Shown here: positions 1 through 8,407 of the stretch, in pieces
Position numbering within the stretch: the first letter of the stretch is position 1
Layout of the letters: every line of letters starts with the position of its first letter
NCBI RefSeq assembly: GCF_022631375.1
Contig: NZ_JALBGC010000001.1
Coordinates: forward strand, 496,001-560,000
Source: Hymenobacter cyanobacteriorum
GTDB lineage: Bacteria > Bacteroidota > Bacteroidia > Cytophagales > Hymenobacteraceae
Direction of reading: 5' to 3'
Length of the DNA stretch: 64,000 bases
Notes under the pieces: model-generated
What the model saw: only the letters and a program-made list of their open reading frames with translations
Told to the model about the DNA's origin: nothing
Databases searched by the model: none
Program-made: the position numbers and the translations under genes

Positions 1-390
1 CGGCGCAATGCCGGTGGCCGCCGGGCCGTACTTCAGCACGCCGTTGGCGTTGTTAATCTGCTGGTAGCACACGCTCCAGATAAACGAGTGCGAGCCGTCG
101 TTGAGGGGCGTAAGGGCCGTGTTGTCGTAGTCGCTCAGGCCGCTGCTGGCCGAAATGCCGGTCGTGAACAGGTCGGTGCCGGCTTCGGTGGTGAAGAAGC
201 CCGAGTCGTTGCCGTAAATCTGGCGCAGGCCCGAATACACGCCCGTCACGCCCGCCTCCACGCCCTGCGGCGTTTGCAGGAAGGCCGGCGTGAGGACCGA
301 CTGCGGGGTTTCGTCCAGAAAGTTTTTGTTGCAGCTCGTCGCCGACAGCAGCAGGGCCGTTCCGAGCGAAGCGATAAGTATTTTTTTCAT
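1..390 (-). CDS. SusD/RagB family outer-membrane lipoprotein, N-terminal part (cut by window edge)
   Basis: The first 130 codons of a leftward gene that runs off the window edge. It begins MKKILIASLGTALLLSATSC, a short signal peptide with a lipobox whose Cys is residue 20, followed by NKNFLDETPQ, the usual start of mature SusD proteins. SusD lipoproteins cap the SusC channel on the cell surface and help capture glycans. It lies 142 bp downstream of a SusC gene on the same strand, the standard SusC-SusD order. The substrate is inferred from the neighbouring alpha-glucuronidase and uxuA to be a glucuronic-acid-bearing xylan fragment. The start ATG at 388-390 is the only one that leaves an intact signal peptide. 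Confidence 0.88.
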   Translation of the reverse strand, partial: MKKILIASLGTALLLSATSCNKNFLDETPQSVLTPAFLQTPQGVEAGVTGVYSGLRQIYGNDSGFFTTEAGTDLFTTGISASSGLSDYDNTALTPLNDGSHSFIWSVCYQQINNANGVLKYGPAATGIAP

Positions 391-438
391 CTCAAAGGAG
401 CGCGAGGCGCTGAAAAGTTGAATGGTGGGGAGGGTTTT

Positions 439-521
439 AGCTGTCAGTTGCTGGTTGTCAGTTGTCAGGAACACCCAATTTCATCTTAAGACGAACAACT
501 GACAACCAGCAACTAACAACT
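439..521. repeat. Family D inverted repeat between susC and susD
   Basis: The left arm (439-467) is rich in GTTG/GTCAG words and the right arm (493-521) is its near reverse complement. It forms a long imperfect hairpin in the susC-susD gap. Related arms recur at 3711-3838 and 51626-51710. It could attenuate or stabilise the susCD transcript, but that is inference. Confidence 0.75.
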
Positions 522-532
522 AAATAATTGAC

Positions 533-3500
533 TTAAAAGCCCAGGTTGATGCCGGCGATGAAGGACCGCGTGACGGGGTAGTTGCTGCCGCCCTGGAACC
601 CGATGTTGGCCGCGGCCGTGCCATTGGTGGTGTCGAAGCGCGACGAGTACGACAGCGCGTCGGGGTCGATGGCCTTGTTGCGCTGGAAGTACGCATCCTG
701 CGCCCAGATAAGGGGGTTCTGAATTTGCAGGTAGATGCGCGCCGAGCTCATGAAGGCCGACTTGGCCCAGGCGGCCGGAATGGTATAGCCCAGGTCGATG
801 CTGCGCACCTTGATGAAGGTGCCGCTGTGGTAGCCCAGCGTCGAGCCGTAGGTGGGCCACTCGTTGGGGCGGGTGCTCTGGTCGGGGCGCGGGTACTCGT
901 TGGTGGGGTTGGTGGGCGTCCAGTAGTCAAAGTTCAGCTGGTTGCGGCGGCCGGTGTTGGTGGCGTAGTAGCTGGGGCCGAAGGAGTACGGGTCGACCAC
1001 CGTGGCGCCCACGCGGGTAAGGGCCACAATGGTCATGTCGAAGCCTTTGAACCGGAAGCGGTTGGTGAGACCGGCTTCAAACTTGGGCTGGCGCGAGCCC
1101 ACCACCACGCGGTCGCTGCCGTCAATCTTGCCGTCTTTGTTCACGTCCTCCACCTTAATCTGGCCGGGCTTCGAGCCATACTTCTTGGCCAGGTCGGCCT
1201 CCTCCGTTTGCCAGATGCCCAGCTTGCGGTAGTCGTAAATCACGTAGAGGGGCTGGCCAATAAAGCGCTGGTTGCCAATGTCGTCGCGCGGAGTACCCTC
1301 GGCCGTGTACAGGTTCAGGTCGAGTACCTTCTCGCGGTTCACGGTGAAGTTCCAGTCGGTGTTCCACTCGAAGCCGCTGGGGTTGCCCGAGCGCACGTTG
1401 GCCGTGGTCAGCGACAGCTCGATGCCGCGGTTCTGGGTCTGGCCCGCGTTGCGCACAAACGAGGTGTAGCCGCTGGCCGCCGGCAGGGCGTCGGGCAGCA
1501 GCAGGTCGCTGGTGCGCTGCTGGTACACTTCGACGCTACCGGTTACGCGGTTGTCGAGCAGGCCAAAATCGAGGCCCACGTTGGTGGTGGTGGTGTATTC
1601 CCAGCCCAGGTCGGGGTTCGGAATGTTGCCCGGCACCACGCCCACCGCGCCGGTCGCGCCGTAGTTGTACGCGCCCTGGCCGAGGCCCGTGAGCAACTGG
1701 CCCTGGGTCTGGTAGGGGTTGATGGCGGTGCTGCCCACCCGGCCCAGGCTGGCGCGCAGCTTCAGCACGCTCAGCCAGCTCTGGTCTTTCAAGAAGTTTT
1801 CGTTGGCCAGGTTCCAGGCCACGGCGGCCGAGGGGAACTGCTTGTACTTGTTGCCCGGCGCGAGGCGCGACGACCCGTCGATGCGCGACGTCAGCGTGAG
1901 CGAGTAGCGGTTATCGAACGAGTAGTTGATGCGCGCCATGTACGATTCCAGCGCCCAGTCGATGGGCTGCGTCGAGTTCGACACCGCCGTCGGCATGCCG
2001 GCCCCCAGGTTGGTATCGAGCTGGTAGTTGGCCAGCGTGTTTTGCACCGCGCCGCGGAAGCCGTCGGCGTGGTAAGTCTGGCGGCTATAGAGGGCCGTCA
2101 CGTTCAGGTCGTGCTTGTCGGCAAACGTGCGGTTATACGTCAGAATGTTCTCGGCCAGCAGGTTGTAGGCGATGGACGACGCCGCGGCGGCCGCGTTCAC
2201 GCCCCCGCCCTGCTGCGGCGTGATGGAAGCATAGAAGCTGTCGTCGGCCTGGGTGCGGCCATCGAGGCCCACGTTCAGGCGATAATCCAGCCCTTTTAGA
2301 ATGTTCACCTGCCCGTACAGGCTGTTGAAGGTGCGCAGGCGGCGACGGCGGTCGAGGTGCGCGTCGGGCACGTACAGCGTCAGCGGGTTCGAGCCGGCGT
2401 TGTCGCCGTTGGGGTACAGCACCAGCTGGCCATCGGGCCCGTAGGCCGAAGCCAGGGGGCTGGTGGTGATAATCTGGTTGAGGACGTTGACGTTGGGGTC
2501 TTTCTCGTCGCTAAAGGTGTTCAGGGTGTTGAATCCGACTTTCACCCGGTCGCCGATTTTCTGGTCGAGCGTGCCGCGCAGCGAGTAGCGCTCGAAACGC
2601 TGCACCGGCACGATGCCGGTTTCGTCGTAGTAGCCCAGCGAAGCCGAGTACTGGGTGGCTTCGGTGCCGCCGCTCAGGCCCAGCGAGTGGTTCTGAATGT
2701 GGCCCTTCTGCAACAGTTGGCTCTGGTAGTCGGTGGTGATGCCGGCCGCGTAGTTGTTGCGTTCGTCGGTGGTCAGGAAGGTGGGCGAGGCCGGGTCGTA
2801 CACGCCGGTGGCCGAGCCCGCCCGGTAGGCTTCGAGCTTGTAGTTGTAGTACTGCTGGCCGTTCTGAATGTCGAACTTGCCGTAGGCCTGCTTCACGCCG
2901 TAGTAGCCGCTGTAGGTGGCTTTGGGCGCGCCGGCCTTGCCCCGGCGGGTGGTGATGAGAATCACGCCGTTGGCCCCGCGCGCGCCGTAAATGGCGGTCG
3001 AAGAGGCATCCTTCAGCACTTCCACGCCCGACAAATCATCGGGGTTCAGGTCGTTGAGGCTGCCGTCGTAAGGCACGCCGTCCACCACCAGCAGCGGGTC
3101 GTTGGAGCCCGACAGCGAGCGGTTGCCCCGGATGCGAATGGTGGGTGCCTGCCCCGGCGAGGTGCCGTTGCTCGAAATGGTGATGCCCGCCGCGCGGCCC
3201 TGCAGGGCCTGGCCCACGTTGGCCACCGGCACGTCGCGCAGCATCTTTTCATCAACCGATGAGATGGCCCCCGTTACCTGACTTTTCTTCTGCACGCCGT
3301 AGCCCACCACCTGCACCTCGTTCAGGGCCTGCGCTTCAGCGGCCAGGCGCACGTCCACGCGGCCACTGCTACCTACCGGCACCTCCTTCTTCTCAAAACC
3401 AATCGAGCTGATTACCAGCGTGCTCGCGCCTTCGGGCACGGCCAGCGAGTACTCGCCGTTCACGTTGGTAGTGGCACCCACGGTGGTACCCTTCACAATA

Positions 3501-3676
3501 ACCGTAACGCCGGGCAAGCCTTCGCCGGTGTCCGACGTGACGGTGCCCGACACCGTGCGGCCCGTTTGGGCCAGCGCTGCCGATGGCAGCAGCGCGCCCG
3601 CGAGCAGCACCGTGCCCAGGAGTGGTGCCCAGGGCCGCGAGGGCCGGGGCGCAATGACAGATAAAGGTACTCGCAT
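533..3676 (-). CDS. SusC/RagA family TonB-dependent outer-membrane receptor
   Basis: 1047 aa, usual length for SusC. Order: signal peptide (to about residue 36, ending ALAQ), a carboxypeptidase-regulatory-like beta-sandwich (about 40-115, GRTVSGTVTSDTGEGLPGV), a TonB-box-like stretch (NEVQVVGYG) and plug domain (about 130-245, with DVPVANVGQALQGRAAG and the conserved YGARGANGVILITT), then a 22-strand barrel ending in Phe (AGINLGF). It imports oligosaccharides using TonB energy, with the SusD lipoprotein encoded downstream. It sits in a leftward locus with an SDR, GH67 and uxuA, so aldouronic acids are the likely cargo (inference). The gap to the SDR gene carries a long inverted repeat, so susCD may have its own promoter or be uncoupled from the enzymes. 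Confidence 0.95.
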   Translation of the reverse strand: MRVPLSVIAPRPSRPWAPLLGTVLLAGALLPSAALAQTGRTVSGTVTSDTGEGLPGVTVIVKGTTVGATTNVNGEYSLAVPEGASTLVISSIGFEKKEVPVGSSGRVDVRLAAEAQALNEVQVVGYGVQKKSQVTGAISSVDEKMLRDVPVANVGQALQGRAAGITISSNGTSPGQAPTIRIRGNRSLSGSNDPLLVVDGVPYDGSLNDLNPDDLSGVEVLKDASSTAIYGARGANGVILITTRRGKAGAPKATYSGYYGVKQAYGKFDIQNGQQYYNYKLEAYRAGSATGVYDPASPTFLTTDERNNYAAGITTDYQSQLLQKGHIQNHSLGLSGGTEATQYSASLGYYDETGIVPVQRFERYSLRGTLDQKIGDRVKVGFNTLNTFSDEKDPNVNVLNQIITTSPLASAYGPDGQLVLYPNGDNAGSNPLTLYVPDAHLDRRRRLRTFNSLYGQVNILKGLDYRLNVGLDGRTQADDSFYASITPQQGGGVNAAAAASSIAYNLLAENILTYNRTFADKHDLNVTALYSRQTYHADGFRGAVQNTLANYQLDTNLGAGMPTAVSNSTQPIDWALESYMARINYSFDNRYSLTLTSRIDGSSRLAPGNKYKQFPSAAVAWNLANENFLKDQSWLSVLKLRASLGRVGSTAINPYQTQGQLLTGLGQGAYNYGATGAVGVVPGNIPNPDLGWEYTTTTNVGLDFGLLDNRVTGSVEVYQQRTSDLLLPDALPAASGYTSFVRNAGQTQNRGIELSLTTANVRSGNPSGFEWNTDWNFTVNREKVLDLNLYTAEGTPRDDIGNQRFIGQPLYVIYDYRKLGIWQTEEADLAKKYGSKPGQIKVEDVNKDGKIDGSDRVVVGSRQPKFEAGLTNRFRFKGFDMTIVALTRVGATVVDPYSFGPSYYATNTGRRNQLNFDYWTPTNPTNEYPRPDQSTRPNEWPTYGSTLGYHSGTFIKVRSIDLGYTIPAAWAKSAFMSSARIYLQIQNPLIWAQDAYFQRNKAIDPDALSYSSRFDTTNGTAAANIGFQGGSNYPVTRSFIAGINLGF

Positions 3677-3710
3677 GACTATGAGTGGGTTTGGTGGTGG
3701 GATGTAGGTT

Positions 3711-3838
3711 GAGTTGTTGGTTGTCAGTTGTTGGTTGTCAGTTGTTAGTTATTATGTGTTGATTATTCGCTGTTGGCTTTGCACTTCAATTCATTAACAA
3801 CCAGCACTTAACAACAGACAACCAGCAACGAACAACTA
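3711..3838. repeat. Family D inverted repeat upstream of susC
   Basis: The left arm (about 3711-3750) repeats GTTGTTGGTTGTCA twice. The right arm (about 3794-3838) carries the complementary AACAACCAGCA-type words. The element fills most of the 167-bp gap between the SDR gene and susC. It may act as a terminator or processing site between enzyme and transporter genes. Confidence 0.72.
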
Positions 3839-3843
3839 AAAAA

Positions 3844-4662
3844 TCAGAAGCCGATGGAGTTGCCGCCATCCACGGGCAGCGAAGCGCCGGTGATGTAGCG
3901 GGCGGCCTCGGAGGCCAGGAACACGGCCGCGTGGCCGATGTCGGCGGGCTGGCCGAACTTGCCCATGGGCGTGCGGCGCATGGCGCGGTCGCGGCGGTCG
4001 GGGTCCGAGTTCATGGCCGTCCGGCTCATGGCCGTTTCGATGAAGCCCGGCGCGATGGCATTCACGCGCACGCCGTGGGCCGAAAATTCGGAGGCCAGCA
4101 CCTTCACCATGCCCTCCACCGCCGACTTGGAGGCCGCGTAGGCCACCACGCGGTCGATGCCGTAGTAGGCGGCCATCGACGAAATCATCAGGATAACGCC
4201 CTTGCCGCGGGGCAGCATGCGGCTGGCGCAGGCCCGCGTGAGGGCAAACACCGAGTGCAGGTTGGTGTGCAGAATGCGGCTGAATTCTTCATCGGAAACC
4301 TCCAGCGCGGGTTTTTTCAGGTTGATGCCGGCGTTATTCACCAGAATGTCGAGCGGGCCGTAGGTGGCCTCCACCTCGGCTACCAGCCCATCAATTGCGC
4401 CCAGGTCGGTCACGTCGTTCACCACGTAGTGCACGGCCTCGCCCAGCTCGGCCACCGCACTGCGCAGCACTTCCTCGCGCCGCCCTGTGATGATGACCGT
4501 GGCGCCGGCCGTGGCCATGCAGCGGGCAATTTCGAGCCCGATGCCGGTGCCGCCGCCCGTGACGAGGGCCAGCTGGCCCTCGAGCGAAAACACGTTGGCC
4601 GGTGCGGCCTGCGGGGCCAGCACAGCGGCAGCCGAACCGTTGGAGTAAGTTGTCGGGTTCAT
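3844..4662 (-). CDS. SDR-family oxidoreductase, candidate D-mannonate oxidoreductase (fructuronate reductase)
   Basis: 272 aa classical short-chain dehydrogenase. NAD(P)-binding motif TGGGTGIG at residues 35-42, the NNAG motif in DILVNNAGIN, catalytic Ser in LMISSMAAYYG, and YAASK as the catalytic Tyr-x-x-x-Lys. The first ~25 residues are a low-complexity Ala-rich extension before the fold starts at FSLEGQLALVTGG. Context between GH67 and SusC with uxuA in the same run suggests the fructuronate-to-mannonate step, done by an SDR enzyme in Bacillus (UxuB/YjmF) instead of the long-chain E. coli UxuB. A gluconate- or KduD-like dehydrogenase is the alternative; SDR sequence alone does not settle the substrate. 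Confidence 0.85.
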   Translation of the reverse strand: MNPTTYSNGSAAAVLAPQAAPANVFSLEGQLALVTGGGTGIGLEIARCMATAGATVIITGRREEVLRSAVAELGEAVHYVVNDVTDLGAIDGLVAEVEATYGPLDILVNNAGINLKKPALEVSDEEFSRILHTNLHSVFALTRACASRMLPRGKGVILMISSMAAYYGIDRVVAYAASKSAVEGMVKVLASEFSAHGVRVNAIAPGFIETAMSRTAMNSDPDRRDRAMRRTPMGKFGQPADIGHAAVFLASEAARYITGASLPVDGGNSIGF

Positions 4663-4690
4663 ATCAATAGCAGGTTGGGAAGCGGCGGAA

Positions 4691-6817
4691 TTATTTGAGT
4701 TGATAGAGGTCGACCAGCGTTTTCACTTCGGCCAGCGTGCGGGTGGGCGGCACAAAGGGCTTGGGAATGGGCTGCTTCGAGAACGTCTGGAAGTAGAGCA
4801 CGCAGGCATCGCGCCACCACACGGCCTCGCGCTGCTGGATTTGCAGCCGCGCCGCCACGTCGGCGAATAGCGCGGCATCAACCTTCGGCTGCACCGTGGC
4901 CCAGCGCCGCTGCATCCAGGCCACCGAATCGGCGCCGGTGTAGTAGCGCGTCACCAGCTCGTTCCAGAGGGTGCGGCCGGTGGGCAGCGGCTGCCGCCAG
5001 CCCACGTGGTGGAACCAGAGCAGGTAGTTGAGCGGGGTGGTTTTGGCGTCGCCCCACTCCTTCTGCACGCCCGGCGAATACAGCGCCAGTGCATTCGAGC
5101 CTTTGGCGGTGCGGTCGAAACCCAGGCCCGCGGAGTCGGCCTTGTGGTAATACACGGCTGTCCAGTCGGGGCGGCCGGCGTCGGCCAGCCAGGGCTCGGG
5201 GCCGTAGTGAATGTTCTGACCCATAATGTGATGCAGACCCAGCGGCGTGGTGTAGCGCACGTAGATGTCGCGCGACTTATCCATCACTTCCACGATGGTG
5301 GCCACCGCCTGCGGTTCGCGGGTCAGCGTCATTTTGGTCCACTCAGTGGCAATAGCTTTGGCAGTCAGCGTGTAGTCCCAGGCCAGGCGGCCAAAGGCAT
5401 ACCAGTTGGCCTGGGCCATGGGGTGGCCGGTCCAGTTGCGGTCGGTGCCGATGTTGGCCACGCCCGCGATGCCGCTGATGCGGTGCTGGTCGAGGCTGCC
5501 GTCCACCACTTTCGCCACCGTCGAGCCGGGGCCCTTGGTTTGCGTGTCCGAGTCGAGGCATTCCTTGAACAGCGGGGCCAGGTACACCCAGTGCGTGGCC
5601 ATGCCCAGGTATTCCTGCGTGAGCTGCACTTCCAGCACCAGCGGCGTTTTGGGCATGGCTCCAAACAGCGGGTGGAAGGGCTCGCGGGCCTGAAAATCAA
5701 TAGGGCCGTTCTTCACCTGCACCAGCACGCGGGGCGCAAACTGCCCGTCGAGCAGCTTAAAATCCTCGTAGGCCTGCTTGAACCGGTCGCCGCTGCCGGC
5801 TTTGTACACGAAGGCGCGCCACATTACGATGCCGTCGTGGGTGCCCAGGGCGGCGGCCAGCATGTTGGCGCCGTCGGCATGGGTGCGGCCGTAGTCCTGC
5901 GGGCCGGGCTCGCCCTCCGAGTTGGCCTTCACCAGAAAGCCGCCGAAATCGGGAATGGCCTGGTAAATCTCCTCCGACTTGGCCGCCCACCACTGCTTCA
6001 CCTGCGGGTCGAGCGGGTCGGCGGTTTTCAGCCCGCCAATCACCTTGGGCGCGGCCCAGAAAACCGACAGATACACCCGGATGCCATAAGGCCGAAACAC
6101 GCCCGCCAGCGCCTTTACTTTCTGCAGGTATTCGGCCGTGAGGTAGCGCGCGCTGGCATTCACGTTATTAATGGCCACGCCATTCAGCCCAATCGAGGCA
6201 TTGGCGCGGGCATAATCGGTGTAGCGCGGGTCGAGGCGCTGGGGCAGCTCGTTCCACTTCCAGATGCTGGAGCCCGCGTAGCCGCGCTCCACCGTGCCGT
6301 TGGGGTTATCCCAATGATTAAGCAAGCGGTACTGAATGCGCGGGCGGCTGCTCACGTTCAGGCCGGCCAGCGGTTGGCCCGTCTGCACCTGCCGCAGCAG
6401 CGCAAACACGCCGTATATCACGCCCGCCCCGCTCCCACCGGCCACCACCAGCTGCGCGCCGCGGGAGAAAATCCGGTAGCTTTCCAGCACCGTTTGGGCG
6501 CTACCGGAAACGTTTGTGGGTGGCGCTATTTCAAGCAGAATTCCGTGTTTCGTGCTCCCGGCGGCAGCCTTCGCCAACACTGGCACCGGCTGGCCCAGCA
6601 GGCCCTGCAACCCGCGCTGCAGCTCCGTAGCGGCCGTTTGCAGCACGGCATCTTTTCCCTCAAAAGCAATGTGTTGCGCTGCCGCGCGGTACTGCGCCCG
6701 CTGGCCAGCATCGGCCACGAGGTCGTACTTCAGCCACAGTCGGTAGCCGTCGTCGGCCCGGCAAAGGGGCGCGGCGGCAACCATCAGCAGCGTAAGCAGG
6801 AGCAGGCGAAAAGGCAT
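4691..6817 (-). CDS. GH67 alpha-glucuronidase
   Basis: 708 aa with an N-terminal signal peptide (MPFRLLLLTLLMVAAAPLCRA) followed by DGYRLWLKYD, the characteristic start of GH67 enzymes. The enzyme removes (4-O-methyl)glucuronic acid from the non-reducing end of aldouronic acids derived from glucuronoxylan. By spacing to the characterised Cellvibrio enzyme (acid Glu then +73 Asp then +28 Glu), the catalytic residues should be E301 (in KANSEGEPGPQDYG), D374 (in NGPIDFQAREP) and E402 (in EVQLTQEYLG); all are present. Periplasmic location is inferred from the signal peptide. It lies 28 bp upstream of the SDR gene and 54 bp downstream of uxuA, consistent with one leftward operon. Confidence 0.95.
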   Translation of the reverse strand: MPFRLLLLTLLMVAAAPLCRADDGYRLWLKYDLVADAGQRAQYRAAAQHIAFEGKDAVLQTAATELQRGLQGLLGQPVPVLAKAAAGSTKHGILLEIAPPTNVSGSAQTVLESYRIFSRGAQLVVAGGSGAGVIYGVFALLRQVQTGQPLAGLNVSSRPRIQYRLLNHWDNPNGTVERGYAGSSIWKWNELPQRLDPRYTDYARANASIGLNGVAINNVNASARYLTAEYLQKVKALAGVFRPYGIRVYLSVFWAAPKVIGGLKTADPLDPQVKQWWAAKSEEIYQAIPDFGGFLVKANSEGEPGPQDYGRTHADGANMLAAALGTHDGIVMWRAFVYKAGSGDRFKQAYEDFKLLDGQFAPRVLVQVKNGPIDFQAREPFHPLFGAMPKTPLVLEVQLTQEYLGMATHWVYLAPLFKECLDSDTQTKGPGSTVAKVVDGSLDQHRISGIAGVANIGTDRNWTGHPMAQANWYAFGRLAWDYTLTAKAIATEWTKMTLTREPQAVATIVEVMDKSRDIYVRYTTPLGLHHIMGQNIHYGPEPWLADAGRPDWTAVYYHKADSAGLGFDRTAKGSNALALYSPGVQKEWGDAKTTPLNYLLWFHHVGWRQPLPTGRTLWNELVTRYYTGADSVAWMQRRWATVQPKVDAALFADVAARLQIQQREAVWWRDACVLYFQTFSKQPIPKPFVPPTRTLAEVKTLVDLYQLK

Positions 6818-6849
6818 TCGATTGGGGGGATTTAGATTGTAAGTTGTTA

Positions 6850-6865
6850 GCTAATAGCTATTAGC
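6850..6865. repeat. Short perfect palindrome in uxuA-GH67 gap (family D-like)
   Basis: GCTAATAGCTATTAGC is a perfect 16-bp palindrome inside an AT-rich stretch (6836-6894) made of TTAGCT/AGCTAA words, in the 54-bp gap between uxuA and the alpha-glucuronidase gene. It resembles the other family D spacers in composition. Confidence 0.55.
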
Positions 6866-6871
6866 TGTCAG

Positions 6872-8077
6872 CTAGCTAACAGCCGCCAGCTCGCGGCCGA
6901 TGGCGTATTCAAGGCCGCGCAGCTCGGCCAGGCCGCGCAGGCGGCCGATGGCGGAGTAACCCGGGTAAGTCGTCTTTTTCAGGTCGTCGAGCATCTGGTG
7001 GCCGTGGTCGGGACGCATGGGCAAGGTGCTATCGACTTGGCCGGCGGCGGCGCGGCGCTGCTCTTCCAGCAGCAGTTCGCGCACCACGGCGTACATGTCC
7101 ACGTCGCCGGCCAGGTGGTCGGCTTCGTGGAAGTTGCGCGGGTTGTCCTCGCGCTTAGTGGCGCGCAGGTGCACGAAATGAATGCGCGGGCCAAACTGCC
7201 GGGCCAGCGTCGGCAGGTCGTTATCCACCCGCACGCCCAGCGAGCCGGTGCAGAACGTGAGGCCGTTGGCCGGCACCTCACAAGCAGCCAGCAGGGCGGC
7301 AATGTCGTCGCCGGTGCTCATCACCCGAGGCAGGCCCAGCAGCGGATACGGCGGGTCGTCGGGGTGAATGCAGAGGTTCACGCCCACTTCCTGGGCCACC
7401 GGGGCCACTTGTTGTATAAAGTAGTGCAGGTTGGCCCGCAGCGCGGCCGCATCAATATCAGCGTACTCATCGAGCAGCTGCTGGAAGCCGGCCAGCTCAA
7501 ACGCTTCTTCCGAGCCCGGCAGGCCCAGCAGCACCGTGTTGCTCAGGTCAGCGATTGCGGCCGGGCTCATGGCGGCAAACTGCTGGCGGGCGGCCTCGGC
7601 CACGGCAGGCTCGTAGGCGGCTTCGGCACCGGGCCGCTTGAGGATGCACAGGTCGAATACTGCGAAATCCTGCCACACAAAGCGCAGGGCGCGCGAGCCG
7701 TCGGGCATTTCGAAGCGCACGTTGGTACGCGACCAATCGAGCACCGGCATGAAGTTGTAGCACACCGTGCGCACGCCGCAGGCCGCCAGGTTGCGCAACG
7801 AGGCCTGGTAGTTGGCAATGTATTGCTCGCGCTCAGGCAGGCCTTTCTTAATGGCCTCGTGCACGGGCAGGCTTTCCACCACGGCCCAGTGCAGGGGCGC
7901 GTGGGTGGCATTATCGGCCGCAATAAGCTGCTGGCGGGCCTGAATTTCGGCCACCGGCCACTCCACTCCCACCGGCAATTGATGCAGGGCCGTTACCACG
8001 CCTGCGCAGCCGGCCTGCCGGATATCAAAAAGCGAAACGGGGTCGTGGGGACCAAACCAGCGCATGGTGTGCAGCAT
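6872..8077 (-). CDS. uxuA: Mannonate dehydratase
   Basis: 401 aa, the usual UxuA length. It opens MLHTMRWFGPHDPVSLFDIRQAG, a hallmark of the family. It converts D-mannonate to 2-keto-3-deoxy-D-gluconate in the hexuronate pathway. Metal-site motifs are visible: His in CIHPDDPP, Cys in FCTGSLGVRVDNDLP, His in HFVHLRATKRE and Asp-His in MRPDHGHQM. It is the first gene of the leftward operon and is divergent from the LacI-type regulator across a 330-bp control region with a 34-bp palindrome. Glucuronate isomerase (UxaC), KDG kinase and KDPG aldolase are not in this window, so the pathway must be completed elsewhere. Confidence 0.95.
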   Translation of the reverse strand: MLHTMRWFGPHDPVSLFDIRQAGCAGVVTALHQLPVGVEWPVAEIQARQQLIAADNATHAPLHWAVVESLPVHEAIKKGLPEREQYIANYQASLRNLAACGVRTVCYNFMPVLDWSRTNVRFEMPDGSRALRFVWQDFAVFDLCILKRPGAEAAYEPAVAEAARQQFAAMSPAAIADLSNTVLLGLPGSEEAFELAGFQQLLDEYADIDAAALRANLHYFIQQVAPVAQEVGVNLCIHPDDPPYPLLGLPRVMSTGDDIAALLAACEVPANGLTFCTGSLGVRVDNDLPTLARQFGPRIHFVHLRATKREDNPRNFHEADHLAGDVDMYAVVRELLLEEQRRAAAGQVDSTLPMRPDHGHQMLDDLKKTTYPGYSAIGRLRGLAELRGLEYAIGRELAAVS

Positions 8078-8253
8078 GGAACAGGGTTTTTTACAAAAAA
8101 TCCAATTTCAGATTCCTGGCATCCGGTTGATGTGATAGAGAAGCACAAAAGGCCTTGCTGACTCATTCGCCGAACTTGTTATCGAAAGTAAAGCATGTTC
8201 CGCATAGTTGTATACCGCAAAAAGTGCCCAAAATCAATAATTTTCAACAAAAA

Positions 8254-8287
8254 CTATCGGCAACGTTTCCGGAAACGTTGCCGATAG
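8254..8287. promoter_or_regulatory. 34-bp perfect palindrome, putative tandem LacI-family operator
   Basis: The two 17-base arms (8254-8270 and 8271-8287) are exact reverse complements. The sequence reads as two overlapping 14-bp sites with a LacI-type central CG: CGGCAACGTTTCCG (8258-8271) and CGGAAACGTTGCCG (8270-8283). It sits between uxuA and the divergent regulator gene, the expected place for an operator controlling both. It lies 42 bp upstream of the regulator's candidate -7 box. Binding by the neighbouring LacI protein is inferred from position and motif shape. Confidence 0.85.
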
Positions 8288-8328
8288 AAAACTTTTTATC
8301 CAAGTGGATTAAAAATAAATTTTATTCT

Positions 8329-8336
8329 TACTTTTG
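8329..8336 (+). promoter_or_regulatory. Candidate -7 promoter box for the LacI-type regulator
   Basis: TACTTTTG matches the Bacteroidota -7 consensus TAnnTTTG in a very AT-rich stretch (8288-8336), 71 bp before the regulator ATG. No convincing TTG -33 element was seen at the usual distance, so the call rests on the -7 match and the setting. Confidence 0.5.
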
Positions 8337-8407
8337 AGTAAGTACTCACCTTTGGAATTGACCCAACGGTTTAGACCAGCAGATTTATCAATTAAATTCA
8401 ATTTACC

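Noticed and set aside
725..2299. Long + strand open frame opposite susC
   Set aside because: Same shadow effect of GC-rich coding DNA; susC on the minus strand has all expected domains.
8155..8337. Small + strand gene in the uxuA-lacI gap
   Set aside because: It spans the 34-bp operator palindrome and promoter, is AT-rich non-coding in character and has no recognisable feature.
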